DNA of 11,805 nucleotides, from the NCBI GenBank assembly GCA_016929205.1, contig JAFGJF010000024.1:1-11805 (forward strand), in the 5' to 3' direction. This stretch comes from Anaerolineae bacterium (GTDB lineage Bacteria; Chloroflexota; Anaerolineae; JAFGEY01). Positions 1-6,189 of this stretch are shown piece after piece (within the stretch, counting starts at the first letter, position 1; every line of letters starts with the position of its first letter). Made by a program: the position numbers and the translations under genes. The notes below the pieces were generated by a model that was not told the DNA's origin, made no database searches, and saw nothing but the letters and a program-made list of their open reading frames with translations.

Positions 1-1
1 A

Positions 2-1258
2 GTGGACCAGTTCACGCTTTTCTATCGTTTCGGTGCAGCACTGGCTATCGGATTTTTGATCGGACTGGAACGGGAACATGCACACAGCGGATCGGATCGG
101 GATACCTTTGCCGGGGAGCGCACGTTTACGTTGATGAGCTTGATCGGTTGTGTGGCAGCGATGACGGCTGACGTGCTGGCCTCGCCATGGCCGTTCGTCA
201 TCATTTTGGCCTTGATCGGTGGATTGGTGGCAGTTTCCTATCTTGTTTCCGCATGGCGCGGAGAAATTGGTCTGACCACGGAAGTGGCAGCGCTGCTCAC
301 CATTGTCTCCGGGGCACTATGTTATTGGGGTTACCTGGCGTTGGCAGTTGCACTGGCGGTCGTAACCACCGTCCTGCTTTCGCTAAAACCGCAGATGCAT
401 ACTTTGGCACAACGTATCACGCGCGAGGACGTTTACGCGACCCTCAAGTTTGCCGTTATCACGGCCATTGTCCTGCCCGTGCTGCCCAACCAATCCTTTG
501 GCCCGGCACCATGGGATGTGCTGAATCCATACAAGATTTGGTTGATGGTTGTTTTCATCTCGGGAATCAGTTTCCTGGGTTACGTCCTGGTCAAGATAGT
601 TGGTTCCAGGCAGGGCATCGGCCTGACCGGCCTGTTAGGGGGACTGGTGTCCAGCACGGCAGTGACACTCAGTTTTTCAGAACGCAGCCAGAAAGAAACG
701 GCGTTGGCCAAGCCATTTGCTCTGGCGATCACGGTTGCCTGGACGGTCATGTTTTCTCGCGTGGTGGTCGAGGTCGCGGTGTTGAATACCGAGCTACTCG
801 GGATATTTTGGATGCCGATGGCGGCTTCGGCGGCAGTGGGATTGATTTACTGTGGTTACCTCTACTTTTCTCAGCGCACTGACGAAGAAGGGGACGTGAG
901 TTTCTCCAACCCGTTTGAATTGGGGCCGGCGGTCAAGTTTGGGCTGATCTATGCTGCAATCTTGTTGATCTCTAAAGCGGCACAAATGTATCTGCCTACG
1001 GCCGGCGTCTACCTGGCCAGTATTGTCGCCGGACTGACGGACGTGGATGCCATTACGCTGTCGATGGCCGAGCTGAGCAGCACGGGAGGCCTGGATCTGA
1101 CCACTGCAGCCCGGGCTATTGTGTTGGCCGCAATGTCGAACACCGTCGTCAAAGGAGGTATTGTCCTCTCTAGCGGAGCCCCCGCTTTGCGCAAAGCATT
1201 GCTGCCCGGATTGATCGCCATGTTGGTTGCCGGTGTAGGCGTCACGTTTCTCATCTAG
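2..1258 (+). CDS. MgtC/SapB family membrane protein with DUF4010 domain
   Basis: A 418-residue, very hydrophobic protein. The N-terminal part has the MgtC/SapB signature: a first membrane helix ending in GFLIGLERE (residues 17-25), then GERTF (38-42). The C-terminal half has DUF4010-type motifs: GLTGLLGGLVSSTAVTLSFS (207-226), AGLTDVDAITLSMA (343-356) and SNTVVKGG (379-386). Roughly ten to thirteen membrane segments can be drawn, with one polar loop at about 290-308, so it is an inner-membrane protein. The biochemical role of this two-domain family is not established; transport or membrane homeostasis is only a guess. The start used is GTG at position 2, placed just before the first helix as in relatives, but its ribosome-binding site lies outside the window and a start further upstream cannot be excluded. 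It converges on cysC, with its probable terminator about 205 nt past the stop. The family is clear, the function unknown. Confidence 0.85.
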   Translation: MDQFTLFYRFGAALAIGFLIGLEREHAHSGSDRDTFAGERTFTLMSLIGCVAAMTADVLASPWPFVIILALIGGLVAVSYLVSAWRGEIGLTTEVAALLTIVSGALCYWGYLALAVALAVVTTVLLSLKPQMHTLAQRITREDVYATLKFAVITAIVLPVLPNQSFGPAPWDVLNPYKIWLMVVFISGISFLGYVLVKIVGSRQGIGLTGLLGGLVSSTAVTLSFSERSQKETALAKPFALAITVAWTVMFSRVVVEVAVLNTELLGIFWMPMAASAAVGLIYCGYLYFSQRTDEEGDVSFSNPFELGPAVKFGLIYAAILLISKAAQMYLPTAGVYLASIVAGLTDVDAITLSMAELSSTGGLDLTTAARAIVLAAMSNTVVKGGIVLSSGAPALRKALLPGLIAMLVAGVGVTFLI

Positions 1259-1289
1259 GTTCTGTTGGCGTTTTGAGTTGCGCTTGGGC

Positions 1290-1390
1290 TGTCATGCCCG
1301 AATGTCTCTATCGGGCATCCATACGTCTCTATCGAGCATCAACAGGCACAAAAGAAGCTGGATTCCCGCTAAAAACGCGCGGGAATGACA
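1290..1390. repeat. MITE-like element with terminal inverted repeats
   Basis: A 101-bp non-coding block bounded by TGTCATGCCCG (1290-1300) and CGGGAATGACA (1380-1390), which are inverted copies with one mismatch in 11. Inside the ends are two hairpins: ATGCCCGA (1294-1301) with TCGGGCAT (1311-1318), and ATTCCCGC (1362-1369) with GCGGGAAT (1379-1386). A 21-bp unit at 1299-1319 is repeated in tandem at 1320-1340 with 17 of 21 bases identical. Ends of the form TGTCATTCCCG are, from general knowledge, typical of small non-autonomous repeats dispersed between genes in many bacteria. No transposase is present. Copy number elsewhere in the genome cannot be judged from the window. Confidence 0.6.
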
Positions 1391-1463
1391 TACGCTAGTC
1401 CGCATCCATATCGTGCAAGCGTCAAACTGGGCCGTTTATGTGCAATCAATGTCAACAGAATCC

Positions 1464-1502
1464 AGAGACCTTTAAACTGGTTACAGGTCTTTCTTTTTTT
1501 TT
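1464..1502 (+). terminator. Rho-independent terminator for the MgtC/DUF4010 gene
   Basis: On the plus strand AGACCT (1466-1471) pairs with AGGTCT (1485-1490) and is followed at once by a long T tract, TTCTTTTTTTTT (1491-1502). It is the first strong terminator after the stop at 1258. The repeat element at 1290-1390 lies between the gene and this terminator. Confidence 0.75.
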
Positions 1503-1524
1503 GCGCCCTTGCTGGCTAATCACT

Positions 1525-1563
1525 AAAAACAACGCCACCGTGGTCGTAATGACCGCGGTGGCG
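1525..1563 (-). terminator. Rho-independent terminator for the sat-cysC operon
   Basis: CGCCACCGTGGTC (1533-1545) and GACCGCGGTGGCG (1551-1563) form a 13-bp stem with one mismatch and a 5-nt loop. Read on the minus strand the hairpin starts 26 nt after the cysC stop and is followed by TTGTTTTT (1532 down to 1525). The plus-strand reading has a shorter tract (ATTTTA), so it could also back up the terminator of the facing gene. Confidence 0.8.
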
Positions 1564-1589
1564 GATTTTACGACCAGATTTGTTTGCTG

Positions 1590-2195
1590 TTAGATGTATC
1601 CCAGCGCGCGCAGGCGATCTTCGACTTCGGCTTCGTCTTCTTCGCTATAGACCTCGTCCTCCGGCGACAGGTACCCGAGCTCAACCAGGCGATCGAGGAT
1701 GATCTGCATACTCTCTTCGATCGTCTGCGTGCCCGAGTTGACGACGATCTCGGCATTGGGCGGCGCCTCGTACGGGTCCGAAACGCCGGTGAAATTCTGG
1801 ATCTCGCCCGCCAAGGCCTTCTTGTACAATCCCTTTACGTCGCGCTCGATCAGCTTTTCCAGCGAGCACTCGACATAGCATTCAACAAAGTTGCCGATTT
1901 CCTTACGGCTCTTGTCACGCCGCGCGATGTATGGCGAAATAAACGAGCACAACACCGCCACGCCGTTGCGCGTCAGCAGCTTGGCCACAAAGGTTACCCG
2001 CTCGATGTTTTTGTCCCGATCTTCCTTGCTGAATCCCAGATCACGGGTCAGGCTCTGGCGCACGATATCGCCATCCAGCCGCTCGACCTTGAGACCGCGC
2101 TTGCGCAGTTCGGGCTCCAAAAGTTTTGCCAGCGCCGTCTTGCCCGAGCCCGACAAACCTGTAAACCACAATGTGAATCCTTTTTGTTCTGCCAT
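1590..2195 (-). CDS. cysC: Adenylyl-sulfate kinase (APS kinase)
   Basis: Phosphorylates adenosine 5'-phosphosulfate with ATP to give PAPS, the second step of sulfate activation, in the cytoplasm. The 201-residue protein has the P-loop GLSGSGKT (13-20), LDGD (40-43), DRDKNIERV (59-67), FISPYI (85-90) and the family block KGLYKKALAG to NFTGVSDPYE (121-143). The start is ATG at 2195, preceded by AAAGGA (2205-2210) with a 9-nt spacer. An in-frame TTG at 2213 would put the Shine-Dalgarno inside the gene and is rejected. After the kinase fold there is an acidic tail (about 178-194) ending RLRALGYI, which is not needed for the core fold. It is the last gene of the sat operon and is followed by a terminator. 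About 278 nt separate it from the phosphodiesterase stop, a stretch holding a gene remnant, so a private promoter is possible but none stands out. Confidence 0.95.
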   Translation of the reverse strand: MAEQKGFTLWFTGLSGSGKTALAKLLEPELRKRGLKVERLDGDIVRQSLTRDLGFSKEDRDKNIERVTFVAKLLTRNGVAVLCSFISPYIARRDKSRKEIGNFVECYVECSLEKLIERDVKGLYKKALAGEIQNFTGVSDPYEAPPNAEIVVNSGTQTIEESMQIILDRLVELGYLSPEDEVYSEEDEAEVEDRLRALGYI

Positions 2196-2204
2196 TATTC
2201 TAGT

Positions 2205-2210
2205 TCCTTT
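2205..2210 (-). promoter_or_regulatory. Ribosome-binding site of cysC
   Basis: AAAGGA on the minus strand, 9 nt before ATG at 2195. It decides the cysC start in favour of this ATG over the upstream in-frame TTG at 2213, which overlaps the site. Confidence 0.7.
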
Positions 2211-2265
2211 CAAGTCAAATTTGTAGACCGCAAAACACTACGCCTCGGGCGTCATTTGCGATTTG

Positions 2266-2493
2266 TTATTCGTTTCTGTCATCATCCACGTATAAAGTCT
2301 TGTAACATCCCACGCCCATCCGGCTCGATTCGTGAATCATCTCCGGCCAACCACTCGTCGACCAAAAAAAAGTGAGCATCCCTGCCGCCTGTGCGGGTTC
2401 GATGTCGCGCTGCGCATCATTGCCGACCATCACACACTCGCCGGGAGAAACACTCAACACGCCTTGGCGCGTTTTACCACAATCGCTCCTCAC
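2266..2493 (-). pseudogene. C-terminal remnant of a HAD-superfamily hydrolase
   Basis: An open frame of 75 codons beginning inside the last codons of the phosphodiesterase gene. It translates to a recognisable HAD C-terminal segment: GECVMVGNDAQRDIEPAQAA (residues 18-37), the motif-IV acidic loop (GND...D) that binds Mg in HAD phosphatases, followed by GMLTFFW. A full HAD hydrolase is usually about 200-250 residues. Here motif I (DxDxT), the cap and motifs II-III are absent, and the upstream sequence codes for the phosphodiesterase in another frame. The only starts are weak GTG codons with no dedicated ribosome-binding site. I read it as the 3' remnant of a gene once located between the phosphodiesterase and cysC, removed by deletion or recombination. 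A translated small peptide cannot be excluded. A small GC stem, ACGCC/GGCGT (2240-2252), lies just downstream with only a weak T tract after it. Confidence 0.6.
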
Positions 2494-3874
2494 TCATCTC
2501 TGCCGGGACATCCATGCCCAACATCTCGAGCATAGTCGGCGCGATGGCGCGCCAGGTGCGATCGCGGCTGCCCGTCACTGCTGCCCGTTCAAATGACCCC
2601 TCTTGAGGAGGACAGAGCATAAACATGCCGTGCTGGGCGTGGTTGGCGTCGTCAGGGCCGGTGTCATTCTCAAAGGTATGGATTGCCTCATTCCCCAGCG
2701 TTCCCACCGAGCGCCAGGCCAGATCGCCAAAGTAAACGATCAGGTCGGGCGGGATGTTGTTGACCTCGGCATAGACCTCTTGTGGTTGAAAGACACGCGT
2801 GCCAATCATATTGCCATCCAGATCGGTGATCGCTTCCAGCTTGGCTATGATCTCTGACTTGAACGCCTCCACCTCATCAGCAGGGATAATGCCTTCTGGT
2901 TCACGGCCTTGTACGTTAAAGAACAGACGACCATAGTAACCACCGGCCCCCCAGGCCTTGGTTTTGCTCCAATCTACCTCACACATCGGCATGGAGACGA
3001 TACCCTCTGGCTTGTATTCCAGCGTCAGGTATCCCTGTTCGATCAACCAGTCATTGATACATATCCCGCCAATCATCGGCTGCGCGCCGTGATCGCTCAT
3101 CACCAGCACCGCCGCATCGTCGGGCAGTCTTTCGAGCAGACGGCCAATCCGCTCGTCGATGAACTGGTAGTATTTGCGGATCGTATTTTGGTATGGATTA
3201 TTTGCTTCATACTTGGGGTGACGCGGATCGGTGTATTTCCACATCCCGTGATGGATGCGATCTGGCCCCATATCGACAAACATGAAAAAGTCCCAATCGG
3301 ATCGTGTTTTCAGCAAGTGTTCTACCAAGTCAAAACGCTGCCGCGACATACGGTAGACGTTCTGCAAGAGACGCACCTTGTCGTTGGTGCGAAAGTCAGA
3401 TACGTCGAGCATATAGTCACCCACCACGTTCTGGATCTCGTCCCTAAACTCTGGCGGATGTGTATACGCGCTTGCCGTGCTGGGCGTCAGAAAGCTGCTC
3501 ACCATAATCCCGTTGACTGGTTTGATTGGAAAAGTCTGTGGCACGCCGGCCACAATCACTTTGCCCCCCGCATCAGAGACACGATTCCACACTCGCGGAA
3601 AACGGATCTTGTCCGCAGTTGCCATCGACATCTGAGCATAGGAATAGTCCGCTCGATTGCGGAAACCATAAAATCCCTGCTGTCCTGGATCTTTACCCGT
3701 CAGCATGCACGTCCATGCCGGCACGGTGATCGGCGGGATCGTGCTCTCAAGCCGGCCATAGACACCACGAGCAGCCAACGTTTTCAGGTTGGGCAGATCA
3801 TCTAGCCACTGATCAAAAACCAATGTCGGATCAAAGCAATCCAGACCAATGACAAACAGCTTTTTGAAAGACAT
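2474..3874 (-). CDS. Alkaline-phosphatase-superfamily type I phosphodiesterase / nucleotide pyrophosphatase
   Basis: A 466-residue metal-dependent hydrolase of the phosphodiesterase/nucleotide pyrophosphatase branch of the alkaline phosphatase superfamily. Expected two-metal ligands are all visible: D12 (VIGLDCFDP), the nucleophile T50 (PPITVPAWTCMLTG, 47-60), D205 and H209 (GPDRIHHGMW), D261-H262 (VMSDHGAQ) and a C-terminal histidine, probably H415 (NHAQHGMF). No signal peptide is apparent, so it is probably cytoplasmic. It starts 2 nt after the sat stop, with GAGGCG at the end of sat in position to serve as ribosome-binding site, so the two are co-transcribed and probably coupled. Placement between sat and cysC suggests a sulfonucleotide or nucleotide substrate (APS, PAPS, PAP) or a sulfated or phosphorylated product, but this is inference from position. 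The superfamily also includes sulfatases and phosphoglycerate mutases. The conserved serine or cysteine of sulfatases is not at the nucleophile position, so a phosphodiester or anhydride substrate is favoured. Confidence 0.88.
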   Translation of the reverse strand: MSFKKLFVIGLDCFDPTLVFDQWLDDLPNLKTLAARGVYGRLESTIPPITVPAWTCMLTGKDPGQQGFYGFRNRADYSYAQMSMATADKIRFPRVWNRVSDAGGKVIVAGVPQTFPIKPVNGIMVSSFLTPSTASAYTHPPEFRDEIQNVVGDYMLDVSDFRTNDKVRLLQNVYRMSRQRFDLVEHLLKTRSDWDFFMFVDMGPDRIHHGMWKYTDPRHPKYEANNPYQNTIRKYYQFIDERIGRLLERLPDDAAVLVMSDHGAQPMIGGICINDWLIEQGYLTLEYKPEGIVSMPMCEVDWSKTKAWGAGGYYGRLFFNVQGREPEGIIPADEVEAFKSEIIAKLEAITDLDGNMIGTRVFQPQEVYAEVNNIPPDLIVYFGDLAWRSVGTLGNEAIHTFENDTGPDDANHAQHGMFMLCPPQEGSFERAAVTGSRDRTWRAIAPTMLEMLGMDVPAEMSEERLW

Positions 3875-3876
3875 TC

Positions 3877-5061
3877 TTATTCGCCTCGCAGTGCTTTGTA
3901 ACCGTCGATCAAGATCTGTGCTACTTCGGGCCGCGTGATCTCGGGCGGAGGTGCTTCGCCGCGTTCCAACATTTCGCGCACCTTGGTGCCACTCAAAAAG
4001 AACCAGCTATCCTTGCCATGCGGGCAGGTCTTGGCCGTAACAACGGCATCACACTTGCGGCAAAAGAACGCATGCTCAAAGAACAACGGCGTGATGCCGA
4101 TCTCTTCCGGCTCAAACTCGTCAAAAATATACTGTGCATCATAGGTACCATAGTATTTACCCACACCGGCGTGGTCTCGACCAACGACAAAATGCGTACA
4201 GCCGTAATTCTTGCGGCACAACGCGTGGAAAATTGCCTCGCGCGGCCCGGCATAACGCATCGCCGCCGGGAAAACACCCAACAGCACGCGGTCGGCCGGA
4301 TAATAATCGCGTAAAATCGTCTGGTAACTCTCCATCCGTACATCGGCAGGAATGTCGTCACTTTTCGTATCGCCGACCAGTGGATGCAAGAACAACCCAT
4401 CGACGATTTCCAGCGCCGCCTTCTGAATATACTCGTGTGCTCGGTGGATGGGATTGCGTGTCTGGAAACCGACGATTCGCCGCCACCCATTTGACGCAAA
4501 CATTCGCCGCGCCTGGATCGGATCGTATCGGAATTCGGGAAATTCACGGTCCACCGGGCGATTGAGCATCGTGATCGGGCCACCCAACAACACATCACCC
4601 TGTGCATAGACGCGAGCGACGCCAGGATGCGCATCTTCGGTGGTCTTGTACACCTCGCGTGCTTCGCGCTCTTTATCATAGGTATATTTTTCGTCGACGT
4701 GCATGGTGCCCAACAGATGATCGCCGTCCTCTGTAGGCTGGTAAAGCGCGATCTCGTCACCCTCCTGAATGCTATCTGCAAACTCGGTGCTTACCGGCAA
4801 GGTCACGGGGATCGACCAAACCAGTCCGCTCGCAAGACGCATTGATTCGACGACACTGTCATAATCTGCTTTGCCCATAAACCCCATCAGCGGGCTGAAC
4901 GCACCAATCGCAAGCATCTCGACGTCGGAAACACTCACTGACGAAAGGCACAGCTTGGGTAAATACGTTGCCTTTTCCAGCGCTCCTTCGCGCGCCACGC
5001 CGCGCAATTCACAATTGACCAAAGTGCCCCCATGGGGCTTGATTCCAGGAACAGTTGCCAC
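3877..5061 (-). CDS. sat: Sulfate adenylyltransferase (ATP sulfurylase)
   Basis: Makes APS and pyrophosphate from ATP and sulfate, the first step of sulfate activation. The 394-residue protein is the usual length of single-subunit bacterial ATP sulfurylases, without a fused APS kinase. It has the N-terminal PUA-like region with [10 protein letters not shown] (53-62), the ATP/sulfate site [11 protein letters not shown] (200-210), [12 protein letters not shown] (294-305), and [11 protein letters not shown] (355-365). Cysteines C334, C337 and C346 with H348 (FCRKC...CPHG) form a probable structural zinc site seen in many bacterial members. The start is GTG at 5061, with AGGAGG (5070-5075) 8 nt upstream. 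It is the first gene of the operon sat, phosphodiesterase, cysC. A near-consensus promoter about 80 nt upstream is followed by a long perfect palindrome, suggesting control at initiation. The separate Sat and CysC proteins here fit PAPS synthesis rather than dissimilatory sulfur metabolism, though sat alone can serve either. Confidence 0.97.
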   Translation of the reverse strand: MATVPGIKPHGGTLVNCELRGVAREGALEKATYLPKLCLSSVSVSDVEMLAIGAFSPLMGFMGKADYDSVVESMRLASGLVWSIPVTLPVSTEFADSIQEGDEIALYQPTEDGDHLLGTMHVDEKYTYDKEREAREVYKTTEDAHPGVARVYAQGDVLLGGPITMLNRPVDREFPEFRYDPIQARRMFASNGWRRIVGFQTRNPIHRAHEYIQKAALEIVDGLFLHPLVGDTKSDDIPADVRMESYQTILRDYYPADRVLLGVFPAAMRYAGPREAIFHALCRKNYGCTHFVVGRDHAGVGKYYGTYDAQYIFDEFEPEEIGITPLFFEHAFFCRKCDAVVTAKTCPHGKDSWFFLSGTKVREMLERGEAPPPEITRPEVAQILIDGYKALRGE

Positions 5062-5069
5062 TGCAAAAT

Positions 5070-5075
5070 CCTCCT
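5070..5075 (-). promoter_or_regulatory. Ribosome-binding site of sat
   Basis: Perfect AGGAGG on the minus strand, 8 nt before the GTG at 5061. It supports the non-ATG start and predicts strong translation. Confidence 0.8.
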
Positions 5076-5097
5076 AAATGATTTGTTAGCAAACCTT

Positions 5098-5141
5098 TAC
5101 CAGTGATGTTTCATTGATGCATCAATGAAACATCACTGGTA
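5098..5141. promoter_or_regulatory. Perfect 44-bp palindrome at the sat transcription start (putative operator)
   Basis: Two 22-nt arms meet with no spacer at 5119/5120; the left arm begins TACCAGTGATG and the right arm is its exact reverse complement. The palindrome begins at the last base of the sat -10 box and covers the expected +1 (about 5134) and the early leader, the classical position for a repressor operator. If transcription starts near 5134, the mRNA would begin with an almost blunt stem of about 15 bp. There is no T tract after it on either strand, so a terminator is unlikely. The half-site contains TGATG twice, which could reflect nested sub-sites. Confidence 0.7.
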
Positions 5142-5169
5142 TTATAATACAAAATCAAAACCAAGTCAA
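5141..5169 (-). promoter_or_regulatory. Sigma-70 promoter of the sat operon
   Basis: On the minus strand, TTGACT (5169 down to 5164) and TATAAT (5146 down to 5141) are separated by exactly 17 nt. The -35 matches consensus at 5 of 6 positions and the -10 at 6 of 6. Expected start is near 5134, giving a leader of about 70 nt before the sat GTG. The -10 lies within a 12-bp palindrome GTATTATAATAC (5139-5150). Confidence 0.85.
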
Positions 5170-5203
5170 ATTGGGGAAAAAGGTCCTCTCTAGAGCAAAA
5201 TTA

Positions 5204-5212
5204 TGGTATAAT
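5204..5212 (+). promoter_or_regulatory. Extended -10 promoter of nadC
   Basis: TGGTATAAT on the plus strand is a perfect extended -10 (TG-N-TATAAT). No good -35 lies at the right distance (TCCTCT at 5184-5189), as is usual for extended -10 promoters. The predicted start near 5219 gives a leader of about 120 nt before the nadC ATG. I see no recognisable riboswitch in that leader. Confidence 0.65.
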
Positions 5213-5299
5213 AAAACGGGGGTTTGAGGTCAAAAACAACGCGACAGGCTGATCGATTTCGGGCAAATAGCGCACCTTGTGACCAACTCGGGCGTTAGC

Positions 5300-5315
5300 T
5301 CGACACAGTGTTCGA
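5300..5315. promoter_or_regulatory. Short dyad in the nadC leader
   Basis: TCGACACAGTGTTCGA: a 9-bp odd palindrome ACAC-A-GTGT, flanked by TCG on the left and TTCGA on the right, with one extra T breaking the outer symmetry. It lies 25 nt before the nadC start and could be a regulator site or chance. No known operator is claimed. Confidence 0.25.
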
Positions 5316-5330
5316 TAACAATCAGAAAAC

Positions 5331-5337
5331 GGGAGAG
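5331..5337 (+). promoter_or_regulatory. Ribosome-binding site of nadC
   Basis: GGGAGAG ending 3 nt before ATG at 5341, with the core GGGAG 5 nt away. It decides the start in favour of 5341 rather than an in-frame GTG at 5308, which lacks such a site. Confidence 0.7.
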
Positions 5338-5340
5338 ACG

Positions 5341-6189
5341 ATGAACAAAGAACAACTCTGGCCCATTATCGAAAGCGCGATAGAAGAAGACGTAGGACAC
5401 GGCGATGTGACCAGTATGTGGATATTGCCTGCCAATGTCATTGCCCGGGGGACCCTTGTCGCCAAAAGCGCTGGCGTTCTGGCGGGCATACAGGTAGTCG
5501 AACAGGTATTTAACCGTGTAAATCCTCTAATTGCATTTGTCCCCCTCAAATCCGACGGGCAGACCATCGAGGCCGGCGACGAACTGGCAACCGTCGTTGG
5601 GCCTGCTGTAAGCGTCTTTACTGCCGAAAGAACGGCACTCAACTTTGTGCAGCGCATGTCTGGCATTGCAACCCTGACACGCCAATATGTCGAGGCCGTA
5701 CAGGGCACAAATGCCATCATCCTCAGCACCAGACAGACCGCGCCAGGTTTGCGGATGATTGACCAGCAAGCCGTTCAGATTGGCGGCGGTGGCGTTCATC
5801 GCGCCCAACTGGACGATATGGTATTCATCCGTGACAGCCACATCGCGATTACGGGCAGCATTACCGCAGCGATGAAACAAGCTCGCCAACGAAACACCGA
5901 CTTGCAGATTATGGTTCAAGTGCAAACCTGGGAAGAGTTGGACGAAGCCCTCCCCCTGGCACCGGATCGCATCACGCTCGACGGTATGTCTGTACAAGAT
6001 ATTCAAGATGCCGTCAAGTGGGTCGCCGGACGTGTGCCGTTGGAGGTCGCGGGTCCAATTACTTTGGACAACGTACGTGCCGTTGCCGAAACTGGCATCG
6101 ATTATATTTCCGTCGCCTCTCTGACACAGTGGATCAAGCCCCTGTACATCAGTCTGAGAATGGAAAAATCACAGATCTTTGCAGACTAG
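5341..6189 (+). CDS. nadC: NadC-family (quinolinate phosphoribosyltransferase-like) protein with altered active site
   Basis: A 282-residue protein that aligns along its whole length with nicotinate-nucleotide pyrophosphorylase (carboxylating), which makes nicotinate mononucleotide from quinolinate and PRPP. Conserved blocks are EEDVGHGDVT (15-24), ERTALNFVQRMSGIATLT (96-113), STRQTAPGLR (129-138), GGGGVHR (148-154) and the barrel end TGIDYISVASLT (251-262). Compared with Salmonella NadC (recalled from memory), R97, R131, H153, R154 and D214 are kept. However the catalytic-site TRKT is TRQT (K to Q132), IKENH is IRDSH (R164, S166), the EVEVE strand is MVQVQ (191-195), MLDN is TLDG, and EVSG is EVAG. 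Fold and family are secure; whether it still uses quinolinate is not. It could be a divergent NadC or a paralogue with another substrate, as ModD is. It stands alone, without nadA or nadB, with its own extended -10 promoter, and its 3' end overlaps convergent fpg by 21 bp. Confidence 0.8.
   Translation: MNKEQLWPIIESAIEEDVGHGDVTSMWILPANVIARGTLVAKSAGVLAGIQVVEQVFNRVNPLIAFVPLKSDGQTIEAGDELATVVGPAVSVFTAERTALNFVQRMSGIATLTRQYVEAVQGTNAIILSTRQTAPGLRMIDQQAVQIGGGGVHRAQLDDMVFIRDSHIAITGSITAAMKQARQRNTDLQIMVQVQTWEELDEALPLAPDRITLDGMSVQDIQDAVKWVAGRVPLEVAGPITLDNVRAVAETGIDYISVASLTQWIKPLYISLRMEKSQIFAD

Noticed and set aside
187..882. Plus-strand open frame of 231 codons overlapping the DUF4010 gene
   Set aside because: Out-of-frame shadow of a gene with clear membrane and family motifs; its translation has no recognisable domain.
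2196..2213. Upstream TTG start for cysC, adding six residues
   Set aside because: The extension would be encoded by the Shine-Dalgarno itself (AAAGGA), and the kinase begins normally at the downstream ATG.
2909..3805. Plus-strand open frame of 298 codons opposite the phosphodiesterase
   Set aside because: The minus strand carries all catalytic motifs of the hydrolase; this frame is its antisense shadow, with odd His/Arg-rich composition.
5098..5141. The large palindrome as a bidirectional terminator
   Set aside because: No T tract on either strand, no gene ends near it, and it sits directly downstream of a strong -10 box.
5213..5340. Possible riboswitch in the nadC leader
   Set aside because: I looked for a consistent set of nested stems. 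Only scattered short pairings (GGTCA/TGACC and a small dyad at 5300-5315) appear, with no match to a riboswitch class I recognise.
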